Assembly (NCBI RefSeq): GCF_000011305.1
Contig: NC_004369.1
Coordinates: forward strand, 3,038,001-3,102,000
Source: Corynebacterium efficiens YS-314
Lineage (GTDB): Bacteria > Actinomycetota > Actinomycetes > Mycobacteriales > Mycobacteriaceae
DNA length: 64,000 nt
Direction of reading: 5' to 3'
Below, piece after piece: positions 1-8,747 of the stretch. Numbering within the stretch: the first letter of the stretch is position 1; each line of letters begins with the position of its first letter. A program made the translations under genes and the position numbers. The notes below the pieces were generated by a model. That model had not been told where the DNA came from. It was given only the letters and a program-made list of their open reading frames with translations, and made no database searches.

Positions 1-3000
1 GTCTTGCGGTTCTCTTCTCGCCTCGATTCCTTCCGCGCGTCCATGGCCCAATCCACTACGTCGAAGCTAACGGCAACCACTCCGAGGACAGCTCCGGCCT
101 TCGCGACCTTGGCGCCCAGTTTCACGGCACCCCAGGGCTTGAACTTCCCTCCAAACGCTTTGACGATCGCGTATACTGCGTCGCGATTTCCCAACGCCTG
201 CACGACATTACCGACGTATTTGACTCCAATTGCAGTGGCATGGACGCCACCGGCTAGTATGTTGGTGTCATTCTTGAGGGGCGTGATGGACTCGTGCTCA
301 AACCGCTTGAGCTCCCGGTCGTACTCCGATGCGTGTCTACGCGACCATTCGTCTAGGTCTCGTCCGATCTCCTCGGACAGAACCTCCAACGCGCTATCCA
401 GGCGAGGGTCTTCCCACCAAGTCGCCAAACGCTGCGACATCGCTTCCATTTCAGTGAAGCGAGCGCCGAGGGCTTCGACCAAGACCTCGTTGGCGTGATC
501 CTCGATCACCTGCCTAGTGCGTCCTTCGATTGATAGCTGGATGAGCCGCAGTTCTGCGAGCGATGTCTCGACAAGTCTTTCCATCCGCGCGCCCATAGCC
601 ATGGCTGCCGCGAGATCTTCGATCTCCGAAGCCAGTCGGTGAGTCTCAGATGCAAGGCTTGAGCGAGCTCGATCCAGTGCGGCCGCCGCACCGAGCCGTG
701 TTAGTCCCTCGCCCTCAAGCGAGAGGAGAGGTTCGGAGAGCGTTGCTACTCCGTCCCAGTCCCGCGCATCACTTGGGTAGTCCTCACGAGATACTGGCGT
801 GCGATCGCCTACAAGACCGTTCGGGTCTGCTGCAATCGCTAGGACTTGGGCAGGATCGACGTGGATACCCTTGGACCGCAAGATCGTGATGAGTTCCTCG
901 ATTTTCCGCTGCCGACGCACGACGAAGTCTCGTGCTGAGATGTGCGGATCTGCTCCCGCTTCGTCGATACGCCCGATCACGAAGATGATGCGGCGTGCCT
1001 TGCCGACGATCTGCTCGTTTCCGTGAAGAAGACTATCGATCCCGGCGGTGTCACCGATAAGTAGGTTGACGTGTAGAACCACTATGACCATCGCCGCGTT
1101 CTGTGTTGCTCGAATCGCTCGAGCATCGTGCTCGGTGCGGCCGCTTTGGAAGCCTGGCACGTCGACAAGTTCGATGGGACCGAAAGTGTACGAGCGGCTG
1201 GCCCCAGTTGCCGGCCCCGCTGCAACGTGTAAGTCGGGGGGAATTGGTGCACCGGCTTCAGCGAGCAACCGCTTGATGAGGCTCGTCTTGCCAGCACTGT
1301 AGTCGCCCATCACGACGACCTCAGGGCGCTCGGTCATGAGCGCCCGCGCTGCTTCTATGTTAGCTCGCCCCCCATGGTCGAGATGTTGAGAAGAGAGAAC
1401 TGTGTCGATCCACTCCGCCACCTCCGCTGGAATAGCGTCCCCTACTGACTCTGTCAGGTACTTCGTGAAGGCACTCCGCTTCTGGCTGGCAGTTCGGAGC
1501 AGGATCTCTAGACTTGCTGCTGGTTTTACGATAGGTGCACAGTCCTCGGACTCGTCGACGATCCAGTCTTCGCCAAGTAGCAATGCGGACATGCTGGGCT
1601 CCGTTATGGGGCCACTTAGCAGGCGCACCTGCTGAGTGGCTCGCCGGATGACCTCTCCTGGGGACGCCGTCGGAGGCTGCCGGTCAGCTTGGTCACGAAG
1701 CCAGTTGGCTTCCTCGGTGAGGATCCTGCACCCGCGCCGCGTATGGATTGATTCTTTCAGCAGTTTTTTCAGTTCTGGGGTGGCGAGTGATCTGGCGTCG
1801 CTGAGGATTTTATGGAGTTGTTCCGTCTCGCACTTGTCGAAGTATTCATGAACTGCTGAACGTGCGTTGGCCACTGCCGTTGCGCGCGCCCCGATACGCT
1901 TCTCCTCGGCACTGATTCTTGTGCGTTTAGCGAAAAAGTTCAGAGCCGCGCTGCCGACACCTAAACTCAACAGGTTCACTGCTGCAACCCAGCCAGCTGG
2001 GTTCCAGAAGTTCGTGAGCGCAATGGCGGCCAAGACTACATTCGCTGACCCCACCAGGACCCCACTCGCCCTCAGCGCGGTCGCCAAGCGACGTCGTATG
2101 GTCCCTGTGTTTCCGCCCACTTCTGCCGCAGCCCGGTCGATCTCGGCGATGTCGATCTGAGCATTAAGCCCAGACAGCTTCAGTGCGTCCGTGACGAAGT
2201 CGCCTGCTTGACTTGCGACTTCGGCAATGGTCTTCGCAATCGACGGATCGTCGTACACGCGCCGCGCAAACTCAGAGTCCGCGACCCTCTCGTTGTTGTC
2301 AAAAGCATCAATGACTAGCTCTTCAGCGGTACGAAGTGCCATAACGCGGAGCGGGTATAAGTGCGATTCCAACAGATGACGCACATGGCCTTCAAGCCTG
2401 CCGGAAACAGACGCGCCGAATGGCTCACCCCTGGCCTCTTCCAAGTAGGCAAGAAGGTCCCCTCCATCGCTCGCCTTCGGGAGAGTGCCGCGCCAGGACT
2501 CGTCGGGGTAACCAAGGACGGTCAGCCAGTCGGCAACGACTCTCTCGACCGCAATGCCGCGATCCTGTTGCTCGGCTACTGTCCTATCAATCTCGTCCGC
2601 CCATTGCAGAAGACCCGCTTGAAGTCCTTCGCGGAGTCCAGCGAGACGTAGGTCAGCCGCGCCTTCTGCAATACACGAAGCAATCAACTGCTCCAACATC
2701 GGCAGATTGGACCAGCGGTTGAGATACTCCTGCCCGTAGCTGGAACGCTCCGCCTCGAGTTCTCTGGCGGCAGGGCCAGCGAAAGGCGTCGTAGCTCGGG
2801 CGAACAGCGCCCGCTTTGACTGGATAGCAACGATAGGCACACCTGTGAGGTTGATCGCTTCAAGTTCGCTGGCAATGTTGTCGGCGTGCTGCTGGGCTGT
2901 GCGGGAGAGCCCCTTCCGCTGGGCTATTGACGCCACCCTCGCTGGATGACGCCACAGGGCATTGCGTACGTTTAGGACAGCGAGCACAGGTTTCCGGTAG

Positions 3001-3596
3001 TCGCGGACCCAATCTGCGACCTTACGAAACTCAGAGGCCTGCTGGCTCTGACTATCGAAACAGAGTAGGACAACGTCAGCAACCTCGACGGCCTTCCGCG
3101 CTGCCTCCTCTAGCTCGGCGCGGGAGCGTGTGCGGCCCCATCCGTTGATACCGGGCGTGTCGTAGAGGCGGCATCCTTGCCAATCCAGGGGCTGGACGTC
3201 GGTCGTGAAGTCACTGCGGCCATCTGAAACCAGTCCTCCACTGAGTCCACCCAGTGCGGAGAGCAGCGTGCTCTTTCCTGCACCTGTTCTCCCGAAAAAG
3301 ACGATATTGAACGTGTCTGCTACGCGGCGGCTCTCGACAAGTCCATTCTTAAGATCAGCGACTACCCCTTCAAATACTCTGGAGAAGCCGTCCTCACGTC
3401 GAATCCCGAATCGCCCACGAGAACTCAACTTATCGCGCGCAGTTGCGAAGCGTGCTTCCGCTTCGACCACGATCGCGTCGAGCCTTGCCAACTCAACAAG
3501 GCCGACCTGAATCGCCCCAGCGACTGCTTCTGGAAGGAGACCCCCTGACGCGTGCTCACCGGCACCCTCGCGCTCTAGATCTTCGTCCGCACTCAT
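1..3596 (-). CDS. Tandem-GTPase, dynamin-like large protein (C-terminal end beyond the window)
   Basis: One uninterrupted reading frame runs from an ATG at 3596 leftwards off the window, giving 1198 visible residues and no stop. I translated it by hand codon by codon. It holds two P-loop GTPase domains. The first has the P-loop GRTGAGKST (102-110) and DTPG (146-149). The second has GDYSAGKTS (764-772), DVPG (812-815) and a G4-like GRID (875-878). A hydrophobic stretch at about 511-554 could be a membrane hairpin, and a second hydrophobic stretch lies near 1160-1183. Between them the sequence is charged and helical. Two GTPase heads on one chain with membrane-associating stretches recall fused bacterial dynamin-like proteins; this is inference from architecture. 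An in-frame TGA at 3602-3600 lies just before the start. It sits next to a transposase remnant, so an accessory origin is plausible. Confident in the coding status, moderate on the family. Confidence 0.85.
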   Translation of the reverse strand, partial: MSADEDLEREGAGEHASGGLLPEAVAGAIQVGLVELARLDAIVVEAEARFATARDKLSSRGRFGIRREDGFSRVFEGVVADLKNGLVESRRVADTFNIVFFGRTGAGKSTLLSALGGLSGGLVSDGRSDFTTDVQPLDWQGCRLYDTPGINGWGRTRSRAELEEAARKAVEVADVVLLCFDSQSQQASEFRKVADWVRDYRKPVLAVLNVRNALWRHPARVASIAQRKGLSRTAQQHADNIASELEAINLTGVPIVAIQSKRALFARATTPFAGPAARELEAERSSYGQEYLNRWSNLPMLEQLIASCIAEGAADLRLAGLREGLQAGLLQWADEIDRTVAEQQDRGIAVERVVADWLTVLGYPDESWRGTLPKASDGGDLLAYLEEARGEPFGASVSGRLEGHVRHLLESHLYPLRVMALRTAEELVIDAFDNNERVADSEFARRVYDDPSIAKTIAEVASQAGDFVTDALKLSGLNAQIDIAEIDRAAAEVGGNTGTIRRRLATALRASGVLVGSANVVLAAIALTNFWNPAGWVAAVNLLSLGVGSAALNFFAKRTRISAEEKRIGARATAVANARSAVHEYFDKCETEQLHKILSDARSLATPELKKLLKESIHTRRGCRILTEEANWLRDQADRQPPTASPGEVIRRATQQVRLLSGPITEPSMSALLLGEDWIVDESEDCAPIVKPAASLEILLRTASQKRSAFTKYLTESVGDAIPAEVAEWIDTVLSSQHLDHGGRANIEAARALMTERPEVVVMGDYSAGKTSLIKRLLAEAGAPIPPDLHVAAGPATGASRSYTFGPIELVDVPGFQSGRTEHDARAIRATQNAAMVIVVLHVNLLIGDTAGIDSLLHGNEQIVGKARRIIFVIGRIDEAGADPHISARDFVVRRQRKIEELITILRSKGIHVDPAQVLAIAADPNGLVGDRTPVSREDYPSDARDWDGVATLSEPLLSLEGEGLTRLGAAAALDRARSSLASETHRLASEIEDLAAAMAMGARMERLVETSLAELRLIQLSIEGRTRQVIEDHANEVLVEALGARFTEMEAMSQRLATWWEDPRLDSALEVLSEEIGRDLDEWSRRHASEYDRELKRFEHESITPLKNDTNILAGGVHATAIGVKYVGNVVQALGNRDAVYAIVKAFGGKFKPWGAVKLGAKVAKAGAVLGVVAVSFDVVDWAMDARKESRREENRK

Positions 3597-3610
3597 CTGT
3601 CAGCCGAGCA

Positions 3611-3775
3611 TCAGGAGCGAGTTTCTGGGCGCATCCCAGAGCGTTGCAGAGACCCATCGACAGCAGCGAACGCTCTGCAACACCTGGTGGATGCGATGAT
3701 CTCCGCTGCCCGGTCATCACCGAGAGGCGGTTCCGCCTTGCGCGCCTGCCGCAGCAAATCGGTAAGCCGTGACAC
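3611..3775 (-). CDS. Possible 54-residue ORF upstream of the tandem GTPase
   Basis: A GTG at 3775 is preceded, six bases upstream, by the purine-rich GGAAGGGAGG, the strongest ribosome-binding sequence in this region. It opens 54 codons ending in TGA at 3613-3611, 15 bases before the ATG of the large GTPase gene on the same strand. The predicted product begins VSRLTDLLRQARKAEPPLGD and contains a Cys-Cys pair; I recognise no family. Spacing suggests cotranscription with the GTPase gene. The frame stays open upstream to about 3860 but without an ATG, GTG or TTG I would prefer. It may instead be a 5' leader with chance coding. Confidence 0.4.
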   Translation of the reverse strand: MSRLTDLLRQARKAEPPLGDDRAAEIIASTRCCRAFAAVDGSLQRSGMRPETRS

Positions 3776-4014
3776 TCTCGCCTCCCTTCCTCGCGCGAAC
3801 CGGCATGGGCCATATTCGACTGCGGAGCGCTCCTTCAGGATCCATCCAGCCAGGACCCACTAAATCACCTTCTATCGTAGCAGCGGCAACCGACTCACTC
3901 CCTCGGGGTACACCCGGTTTCTGTTGTCTCGGCGAACCTCATCAGGGAGGACGCGCGTCTTACCCTGGATCCGCCGATGGTCCTTCGGTGATCAGTTGAT
4001 CTCGGCGGCGGGCA
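3776..4014. other. Intergenic gap, probable promoter of the GTPase unit
   Basis: I see no convincing gene, RNA or repeat here. The promoter of the minus-strand small ORF and GTPase gene should lie in it, but I could not pick a clear -10/-35 pair. Confidence 0.4.
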
Positions 4015-4785
4015 TCACCAAGGATGTCGGGCAGGAGTGATCCCCAGATCACGTCGTCTGGGTGTTCCACGAATTGGTAGATCGTCTCGGGCCGAAGGAC
4101 TTCGGCTCAGATGGTCAGGAAGAAACAACAGCCGGTGGCGAGTGACCGTGATCGAACAGTTTCCGCTACGGGCTTCCCATGTCCAGTCCTCGGGCAAGTG
4201 CAGCACCAGCCGCCGGGACCGATGCGTCACCCGGGCCGCAACCGCGATGACCTGACGCCGGATCGTCGCGGTGGTGGGCCGGGCCATCGACCCCGCAGCA
4301 ATGACCCCGGTCGTGCGGGTGAGGTTGAACGTCATGACCGCCAGCACCAGCCACGCGGTGAACACACCGGAAGGCATATGCGCCAACGCACTGTTCTTCA
4401 GATCCGCGTTGACTTGTTCAATGATCGCGTGCCGGCGGTGAGTTTTATCCGCAGCCACAGTATCCAGCAGTGCGGGGTCGGCGGTGGTGAACACCGCATG
4501 GAAACGGTGCAGATCAAACAGGCCCGGCTGGTCCACGTTCTTCTTGTTCAACTCTGGTATCCGGCGGACCACCTGACGTCCGGGAACCTGATCGGCCTCC
4601 GGCTTCGACGCAAACGCAACGAAGGGGACTTCCGCGCCTTCCGCCGAGGAGATCCAGCGCCCGGTGTCCTCGTCGAAGAGTGCGTCGGTGTACTCCATTG
4701 TTTCCCATTCATAACCGGAATCCGCGGCAGGAATCAGACGCCGGTCGCCATCGGGGAAGTCAATGAGTACACAGATCTCGAGCAT
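4015..4785 (-). pseudogene. IS1380-family transposase remnant, 5'-truncated
   Basis: The 256-codon frame carries the C-terminal part of an IS1380-type transposase. Recognisable parts are a DEDTGRW-I segment, PGR-VVRRIP, and the conserved block around HRRHAIIEQVNADLKNSALA followed by a hydrophobic AWLVLAV-FNLTR stretch. Family members are normally about 450-470 residues; here everything before roughly the middle is missing. The first ~26 codons and the last ~50 codons do not resemble the family, so both ends look rearranged or frameshifted. No terminal inverted repeats were found. It separates the tandem-GTPase unit from the gentisate genes and is a dead element. Confidence 0.75.
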
Positions 4786-4882
4786 GTGTGAACCTCACAG
4801 CTGTCGGGATGAAAGAAGAGACCCTCTCCCCGGGGAGCGGAGAAGATCTCATCAGTCTAACGGGTCACAGCGTGCGGGCTGC

Positions 4883-5617
4883 CTAGAGCCAGCGTGGTGG
4901 CTCCGGAACCTCACCGGTGGAGGAGGTGACGCCCTCGGCGCCGCGGCCGGCGGCGTAGCGGACGATGCCGGCGAGGCTGCCGGTCACCTCAACCTCCGCA
5001 CCACCGTCGGCAGCCGGGGCGGCCGCATAACGGTCACCGGTGGCTGCGTCGACAAGCACCAGGCCCTCGCCAACGCCCTGGCCGGCCCACTTCGCGGTGA
5101 TCTCGGCGGCCAGCGTGGTGAGGATGATCTCGGGGATGTCGCCGAAACCGGCGACGGCACCGAGGTCCACGGCGTGGATCCACACCTCGCGGGAACGCAT
5201 CCACAGGGTTTCACTGGCCGGGACGGTGCGTCCCTGCGCGGTGAGCACCTCGTGATCCCAGGCCTCCTCGGAGGACTCGCGCCAGTCAACATCCAGGCGG
5301 GCAACGGAGTGCTCGTGGAGGTTGCGCAGGGCGTCCGGGATCAGTGTGGCGCCGTAGGCGATCTCCTCGTTGCGGGCCTGAGGGGAGGAGTACATCGGGG
5401 TCTTCTCCCCGGTGTTCGCCCAGTGCATGAGGTTGCACAGCGCGATCGCGTTGTAGGCGACGTGGGCGATGATGTGGGAACGGGTCCAACCGGCGAGGTT
5501 GGTGTCCTCATCGAAGTCAGCGTTATCGATCAGGGACAGCTGACGTGAGTAGTGGGACGTACCCAGCCTTGCCAAGGTCAGCCGCTCGGAAAGCGGGAGA
5601 TCGTGGAAAGTGCTCAT
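4883..5617 (-). CDS. genM: Mycothiol-dependent maleylpyruvate isomerase
   Basis: This 244-residue cytoplasmic enzyme isomerises maleylpyruvate to fumarylpyruvate with mycothiol as cofactor, the second step of gentisate breakdown. The zinc ligands of the C. glutamicum enzyme are all present at the expected numbers: His52, Glu144 and His148, the last two in a SREVWIH helix. Length matches the family. It is the last gene of the genD-genF-genM operon; its ATG overlaps the genF stop by one base (TAATG), implying translational coupling. Use of mycothiol is typical of Actinobacteria and supports the host assignment. No terminator was obvious before the transposase remnant downstream. Confidence 0.93.
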   Translation of the reverse strand: MSTFHDLPLSERLTLARLGTSHYSRQLSLIDNADFDEDTNLAGWTRSHIIAHVAYNAIALCNLMHWANTGEKTPMYSSPQARNEEIAYGATLIPDALRNLHEHSVARLDVDWRESSEEAWDHEVLTAQGRTVPASETLWMRSREVWIHAVDLGAVAGFGDIPEIILTTLAAEITAKWAGQGVGEGLVLVDAATGDRYAAAPAADGGAEVEVTGSLAGIVRYAAGRGAEGVTSSTGEVPEPPRWL

Positions 5618-6456
5618 TACTCGAACACCGTCTTGTTCTCGACGTTGCCCAGGCCCTCGATCTCAACCTTCACGGTCTCGCCGTCACCGATGTAACGCTT
5701 CGGGTCGCGGGCGTGGCCGACGCCACCCGGGGTGCCGGTGACGATGACGTCGCCTGCATCCAGTGGGTAGATGTGGGTGATGTACTCGATCAGCTTCTCG
5801 GGGCTGAAGACCAGGTCATTGGTCGGGGTGGACTGAACCTTCTCGCCCTCGAGGTAGGTGGCCAGCTCGCCACCGAACTCGAAGGAATCAGGGGTGGTCA
5901 TCCAGGGACCGAAACCAGCGGACTTCTCAAAGGACTTGCCCTGGTGCCACTGTGGGGAGGCGGCGGGCGCACGGTACTGGAAGTCACGCATGGTGTAGTC
6001 GTTCATGACGGCGTAACCGGCGATGTAGTCCTTGGCATCGGCCTCCTTGACGCGACGTGCACGCTTGGAGATGACCACCGCCAGCTCACCCTCCCAGTCG
6101 AGAGCCTTGTTGGCCCACTCGGGGACAACAACATCGTCGTAGGGGCCAACCAGGGCATCCGGGTACTTCACGAACAGGGTCGGATCGGTGGGCAGGTTGC
6201 GACCCATCTCCTTGATGTGGTTGGCGTAGTTCAGGCCAACACACACGATCTTCTTCGGAGCAGGAACAACTGCATCCAGGTCCTTCTTGTCGAAGGTGAT
6301 CTCCTCGCCGGAGGCCTTCTCGGCGAGGTCGCGCCAGTTGCTCTCCTGCAGCAGCTCGCCGACGTTGGCGTAACCCTCGATCGGGGTTGCGGTGGTTTCG
6401 GTCTCGACGCGCGCGGCGATGGTGGAGCCGTTGGTACGAATTGTTGCTAGACGCAT
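5617..6456 (-). CDS. genF: Fumarylpyruvate hydrolase (FAH family)
   Basis: The product (279 residues from the ATG at 6456) splits fumarylpyruvate into fumarate and pyruvate, the last step of the gentisate pathway. It has the FAH fold signatures: [12 protein letters not shown] near residue 86, a metal-site region with [14 protein letters not shown], and the C-terminal [14 protein letters not shown] chose MRLATIRTN as the start, seven bases after the genD stop. An in-frame ATG 13 codons earlier lies inside the genD end and is less likely. A GGAAGGA ribosome-binding sequence overlaps the genD end. Confidence 0.93.
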   Translation of the reverse strand: MRLATIRTNGSTIAARVETETTATPIEGYANVGELLQESNWRDLAEKASGEEITFDKKDLDAVVPAPKKIVCVGLNYANHIKEMGRNLPTDPTLFVKYPDALVGPYDDVVVPEWANKALDWEGELAVVISKRARRVKEADAKDYIAGYAVMNDYTMRDFQYRAPAASPQWHQGKSFEKSAGFGPWMTTPDSFEFGGELATYLEGEKVQSTPTNDLVFSPEKLIEYITHIYPLDAGDVIVTGTPGGVGHARDPKRYIGDGETVKVEIEGLGNVENKTVFE

Positions 6457-6463
6457 ATCGGTT

Positions 6464-7591
6464 CTAGATTCCTTCCGGGGTAAAGGTACGTGCAAGGTTC
6501 AGGGCCTCGAAGATGGGTGCATCGGAGAAGCAGAACAGGTCGACGCCCTCGGCGCCAGCCTCGATGTTCCACTTCTGCCAGGATGGCACATTCACAATAT
6601 CGCCATGCTTGGCCTCGAAGGTCTTCTCACCCACGTTGATGGTGGCGGAACCCTCGAAGACCTGGAAGCAGCGGTTTCCGACCTCGTGGATCGGGGTGGT
6701 CGCAGCACCCGGGCGCAGACGGTGGAACTCTGCACGGATGGTGGTCATGACGTCCCCGCCGGTGGTGGGGTTGGTGTAGCGGATGGCAGCGTGGCCCGGT
6801 GCCACGGTGCCCGGGTGGCCTTCCTCCTCCAGTGCCAGCTGATCGTTGAGGGCAGCGTCGGTGTGCTCCCATGCGTAGCGGCCGATGGTGGAGGAGGAGG
6901 TCTTGCCCGGGAAGGCAACTGGACGCAGACCCGGGTGGGCCCACAGACGCTCGGAGCGGGACAGCTCAGGAGTGGACTCATCGGTGAGCTTCTCGGTGCC
7001 GTACTCGAAGAATCCGGTGTCCATCTGGTACGCGAACGGGATGTCCAGGCCGTCGAGCCAGGCCATCGGCTCGGTCGCGATGTTGTGGTGGCCGTGGTAG
7101 TTCCAACCCGGGGTCAGGAGGAAGTCACCGCGACGCATCGGAACCGGGTCACCGTTGACCACGGTCCAGACGCCCTCACCCTCGATAACGAAGCGGAAGG
7201 CGTTCTGGGAGTGGCGGTGCTCCGGGGCGTTCTCGCCCGGTGCGAGGTACTGGATCGCAGCCCACAGGGTGGGGGAGATGTAGGTGTTGCCGTCCAGGCC
7301 CGGGTTGGCCAGGCCGATGGCGCGACGCTCGCCGCCACGTCCGACGGGAACGAGCTCACCGGAGCGCTGTGCCATCTTGAGCAGCTCAGCCCAGTCCCAC
7401 TTGTGGGCAACTGCGCGTGGCTCGGGGTGGTTCGGCATGAGGCCGCCGATCTGGTTCCACAGTGGCTTCAGGTGGATCTCGTCCATGCGCTTGTACATGG
7501 CATCGAGCTCGGCCTGCTCCTCAGGGGTGGGTGGCGGGACCTCCATCTTGACGTGCTCAGTCGAGTAATCGGTGTTCTTTGGGGCGCCCAT
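6464..7591 (-). CDS. genD: Gentisate 1,2-dioxygenase
   Basis: The 375-residue enzyme opens the aromatic ring of gentisate to maleylpyruvate using Fe(II) and oxygen. It is a bicupin: the N-terminal cupin carries the metal-binding region [13 protein letters not shown], and the C-terminal cupin contains [14 protein letters not shown]. The start [10 protein letters not shown] is set by a strong AGGAGGAA ribosome-binding site; upstream in-frame codons are poor coding sequence. It is the first gene of genD-genF-genM. The 324-bp region upstream carries two GenR-like operators, so induction by GenR with 3-hydroxybenzoate or gentisate, as in C. glutamicum, is expected. Confidence 0.94.
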   Translation of the reverse strand: MGAPKNTDYSTEHVKMEVPPPTPEEQAELDAMYKRMDEIHLKPLWNQIGGLMPNHPEPRAVAHKWDWAELLKMAQRSGELVPVGRGGERRAIGLANPGLDGNTYISPTLWAAIQYLAPGENAPEHRHSQNAFRFVIEGEGVWTVVNGDPVPMRRGDFLLTPGWNYHGHHNIATEPMAWLDGLDIPFAYQMDTGFFEYGTEKLTDESTPELSRSERLWAHPGLRPVAFPGKTSSSTIGRYAWEHTDAALNDQLALEEEGHPGTVAPGHAAIRYTNPTTGGDVMTTIRAEFHRLRPGAATTPIHEVGNRCFQVFEGSATINVGEKTFEAKHGDIVNVPSWQKWNIEAGAEGVDLFCFSDAPIFEALNLARTFTPEGI

Positions 7592-7915
7592 CGCGGATTC
7601 CTCCTCGTTGTGATGTCGGTGTCGTCGATCCTTCCGGCGACAGCTGCGGGATGGTCCGGAGGTCCTGCACCGCGGGGTGGCCGGTGCCGGATTCCAGATC
7701 CGGGATGTTGCTCCCGGGTGTGTCATCCCGTGGGTGTGCATGCCGTGGAGGGGGGATCCCACCGTTTAACAGTTGTGGCGAACAGCTAGGTCTTCTCACT
7801 GTTTGTGAACTCGAACATATTGACTTATGGAAGGTGACTCAAAGAGTTTCCGCTATGCGGAAATTGTGCTTTCCGGGGGTGGAAAAGCTCAATTTTTCAC
7901 CCCTTGAACGCAGTT
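7592..7915. other. genR-genD intergenic control region
   Basis: This 324-bp stretch lies between genR and genD, both on the minus strand, and contains no gene. It carries two GenR-like palindromes near the genR end and one copy of a 12-mer (7810-7821) shared with the genR/genK region. The half nearest genD is GC-rich and would be the 5' leader. Confidence 0.7.
7847..7885. promoter_or_regulatory. Two GenR-type operators upstream of genD
   Basis: The first site is a perfect palindrome, TTTCCGC-TAT-GCGGAAA (7847-7863), which fits the published C. glutamicum GenR motif ATTCC-N7-GGAAT. A second, weaker site TTTCC-N6-GGAAA follows at 7870-7885. C. glutamicum also has two GenR sites upstream of genDFM, where they mediate activation. 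Confidence 0.75.
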
Positions 7916-8683
7916 TTAGGGGATTCGATATGAGGCCAGAGTGCGGTTCAGATCCTTCATGTGACGGTTCATCGCCTCCACACAACGGGGGTACGCCTCA
8001 CGGAAGCGACTGGAGGGTACCGCCAACGACAATGCACCCAGAACGTCACCCACGTCATTGAGCAGGCATTCCGCCACGGCACTTACATCCTGCTCAAAGA
8101 AGCCGAAGTTCGTTCCATGCCCCCGGTCACGGGTGCGCCGCAGCCGCTTTCGCAGGTTCTCGAACTCCTCATCCCCCAGATTTGAATACAGGGATCTGAG
8201 CTCATGCTGGGACAACTCCGCCAACATCACCAGGCCTCCGGAGTTCTGCGTTGCGGGCATGACCTGCCCGCGACGACTGCCCACACGCACCGGATTGGTG
8301 CCCTCCACACTGTGGATGAAGTGGCAGTTCACGCCCTGGAGGATGATGAGATGACTGGTCTCGCCGGTCTCCCGCGCCATGGCCTCCATGTGATGTTGGC
8401 ACAGGCGGGTCAGGTCGGATCCGAGCCCTGGCTGGAGTGCAGAGGTGGCCAGGGCGGGACCGGGCAGATAGGTGCGGGATTCACTGCGCACCGCAAACCC
8501 GCGGTAGACGAGCATGGCCATGGATCTGTGCACGGTGGACAGGCCCACGTTCAGCTCCTCCGCGGCCGCGGATATGGTGAGTGCACCGGAATCGCGCAGC
8601 AGCAGAATCAGCTGCAGAGCGGTGTCCACTGAGCTCAGAAATGACTTCGGGGGTGGGCCGTGGGTGGGGGAAATGTTTCTCAT
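7916..8683 (-). CDS. genR: IclR-family regulator of gentisate genes
   Basis: The 255-residue protein has an N-terminal winged helix-turn-helix (about residues 13-75, with ALTISAAAEELNVGLSTVHR) and the C-terminal IclR effector domain. In C. glutamicum GenR activates genDFM and genKH in response to 3-hydroxybenzoate and gentisate and represses itself. I chose the ATG at 8683, eight bases after GGAAAG. A GTG at 8698 would add five residues but has no ribosome-binding site and would put the start inside the operator. It is transcribed divergently from genK and sits between the two units it probably controls. Confidence 0.92.
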   Translation of the reverse strand: MRNISPTHGPPPKSFLSSVDTALQLILLLRDSGALTISAAAEELNVGLSTVHRSMAMLVYRGFAVRSESRTYLPGPALATSALQPGLGSDLTRLCQHHMEAMARETGETSHLIILQGVNCHFIHSVEGTNPVRVGSRRGQVMPATQNSGGLVMLAELSQHELRSLYSNLGDEEFENLRKRLRRTRDRGHGTNFGFFEQDVSAVAECLLNDVGDVLGALSLAVPSSRFREAYPRCVEAMNRHMKDLNRTLASYRIP

Positions 8684-8691
8684 TATTCTAC

Positions 8692-8708
8692 TTTCCACAT
8701 AGAGGAAT
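8692..8708. promoter_or_regulatory. GenR-type operator between genR and genK
   Basis: TTTCC-ACATAGA-GGAAT matches ATTCC-N7-GGAAT in nine of ten half-site positions. It lies 8 bp upstream of the genR ATG and 39 bp upstream of genK, placed for genR autorepression and genKH activation. Confidence 0.75.
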
Positions 8709-8732
8709 CATTTTGATTGTAACCTAACTCAC

Positions 8733-8744
8733 CTCGAACATATT
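8733..8744. repeat. 12-bp repeat CTCGAACATATT shared by both gen promoter regions
   Basis: The same 12-mer, CTCGAACATATT, occurs at 7810-7821 in the genR-genD gap and here, ending four bases before the genK ATG. Both copies lie in regions expected to be under GenR control. It may be promoter or operator material; the role is inference. Confidence 0.6.
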
Positions 8745-8747
8745 TCT

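Noticed and set aside
4-3510. Several short + strand frames across 1-3.5 kb
   Set aside because: They are antisense to the continuous tandem-GTPase frame and show no family features.
4763-7789. Long + strand frames (up to 465 codons) opposite genM, genF and genD
   Set aside because: They are Gly/Val/Asp-rich shadows typical of the antisense strand of GC-rich genes; the minus-strand genes have clear motifs.
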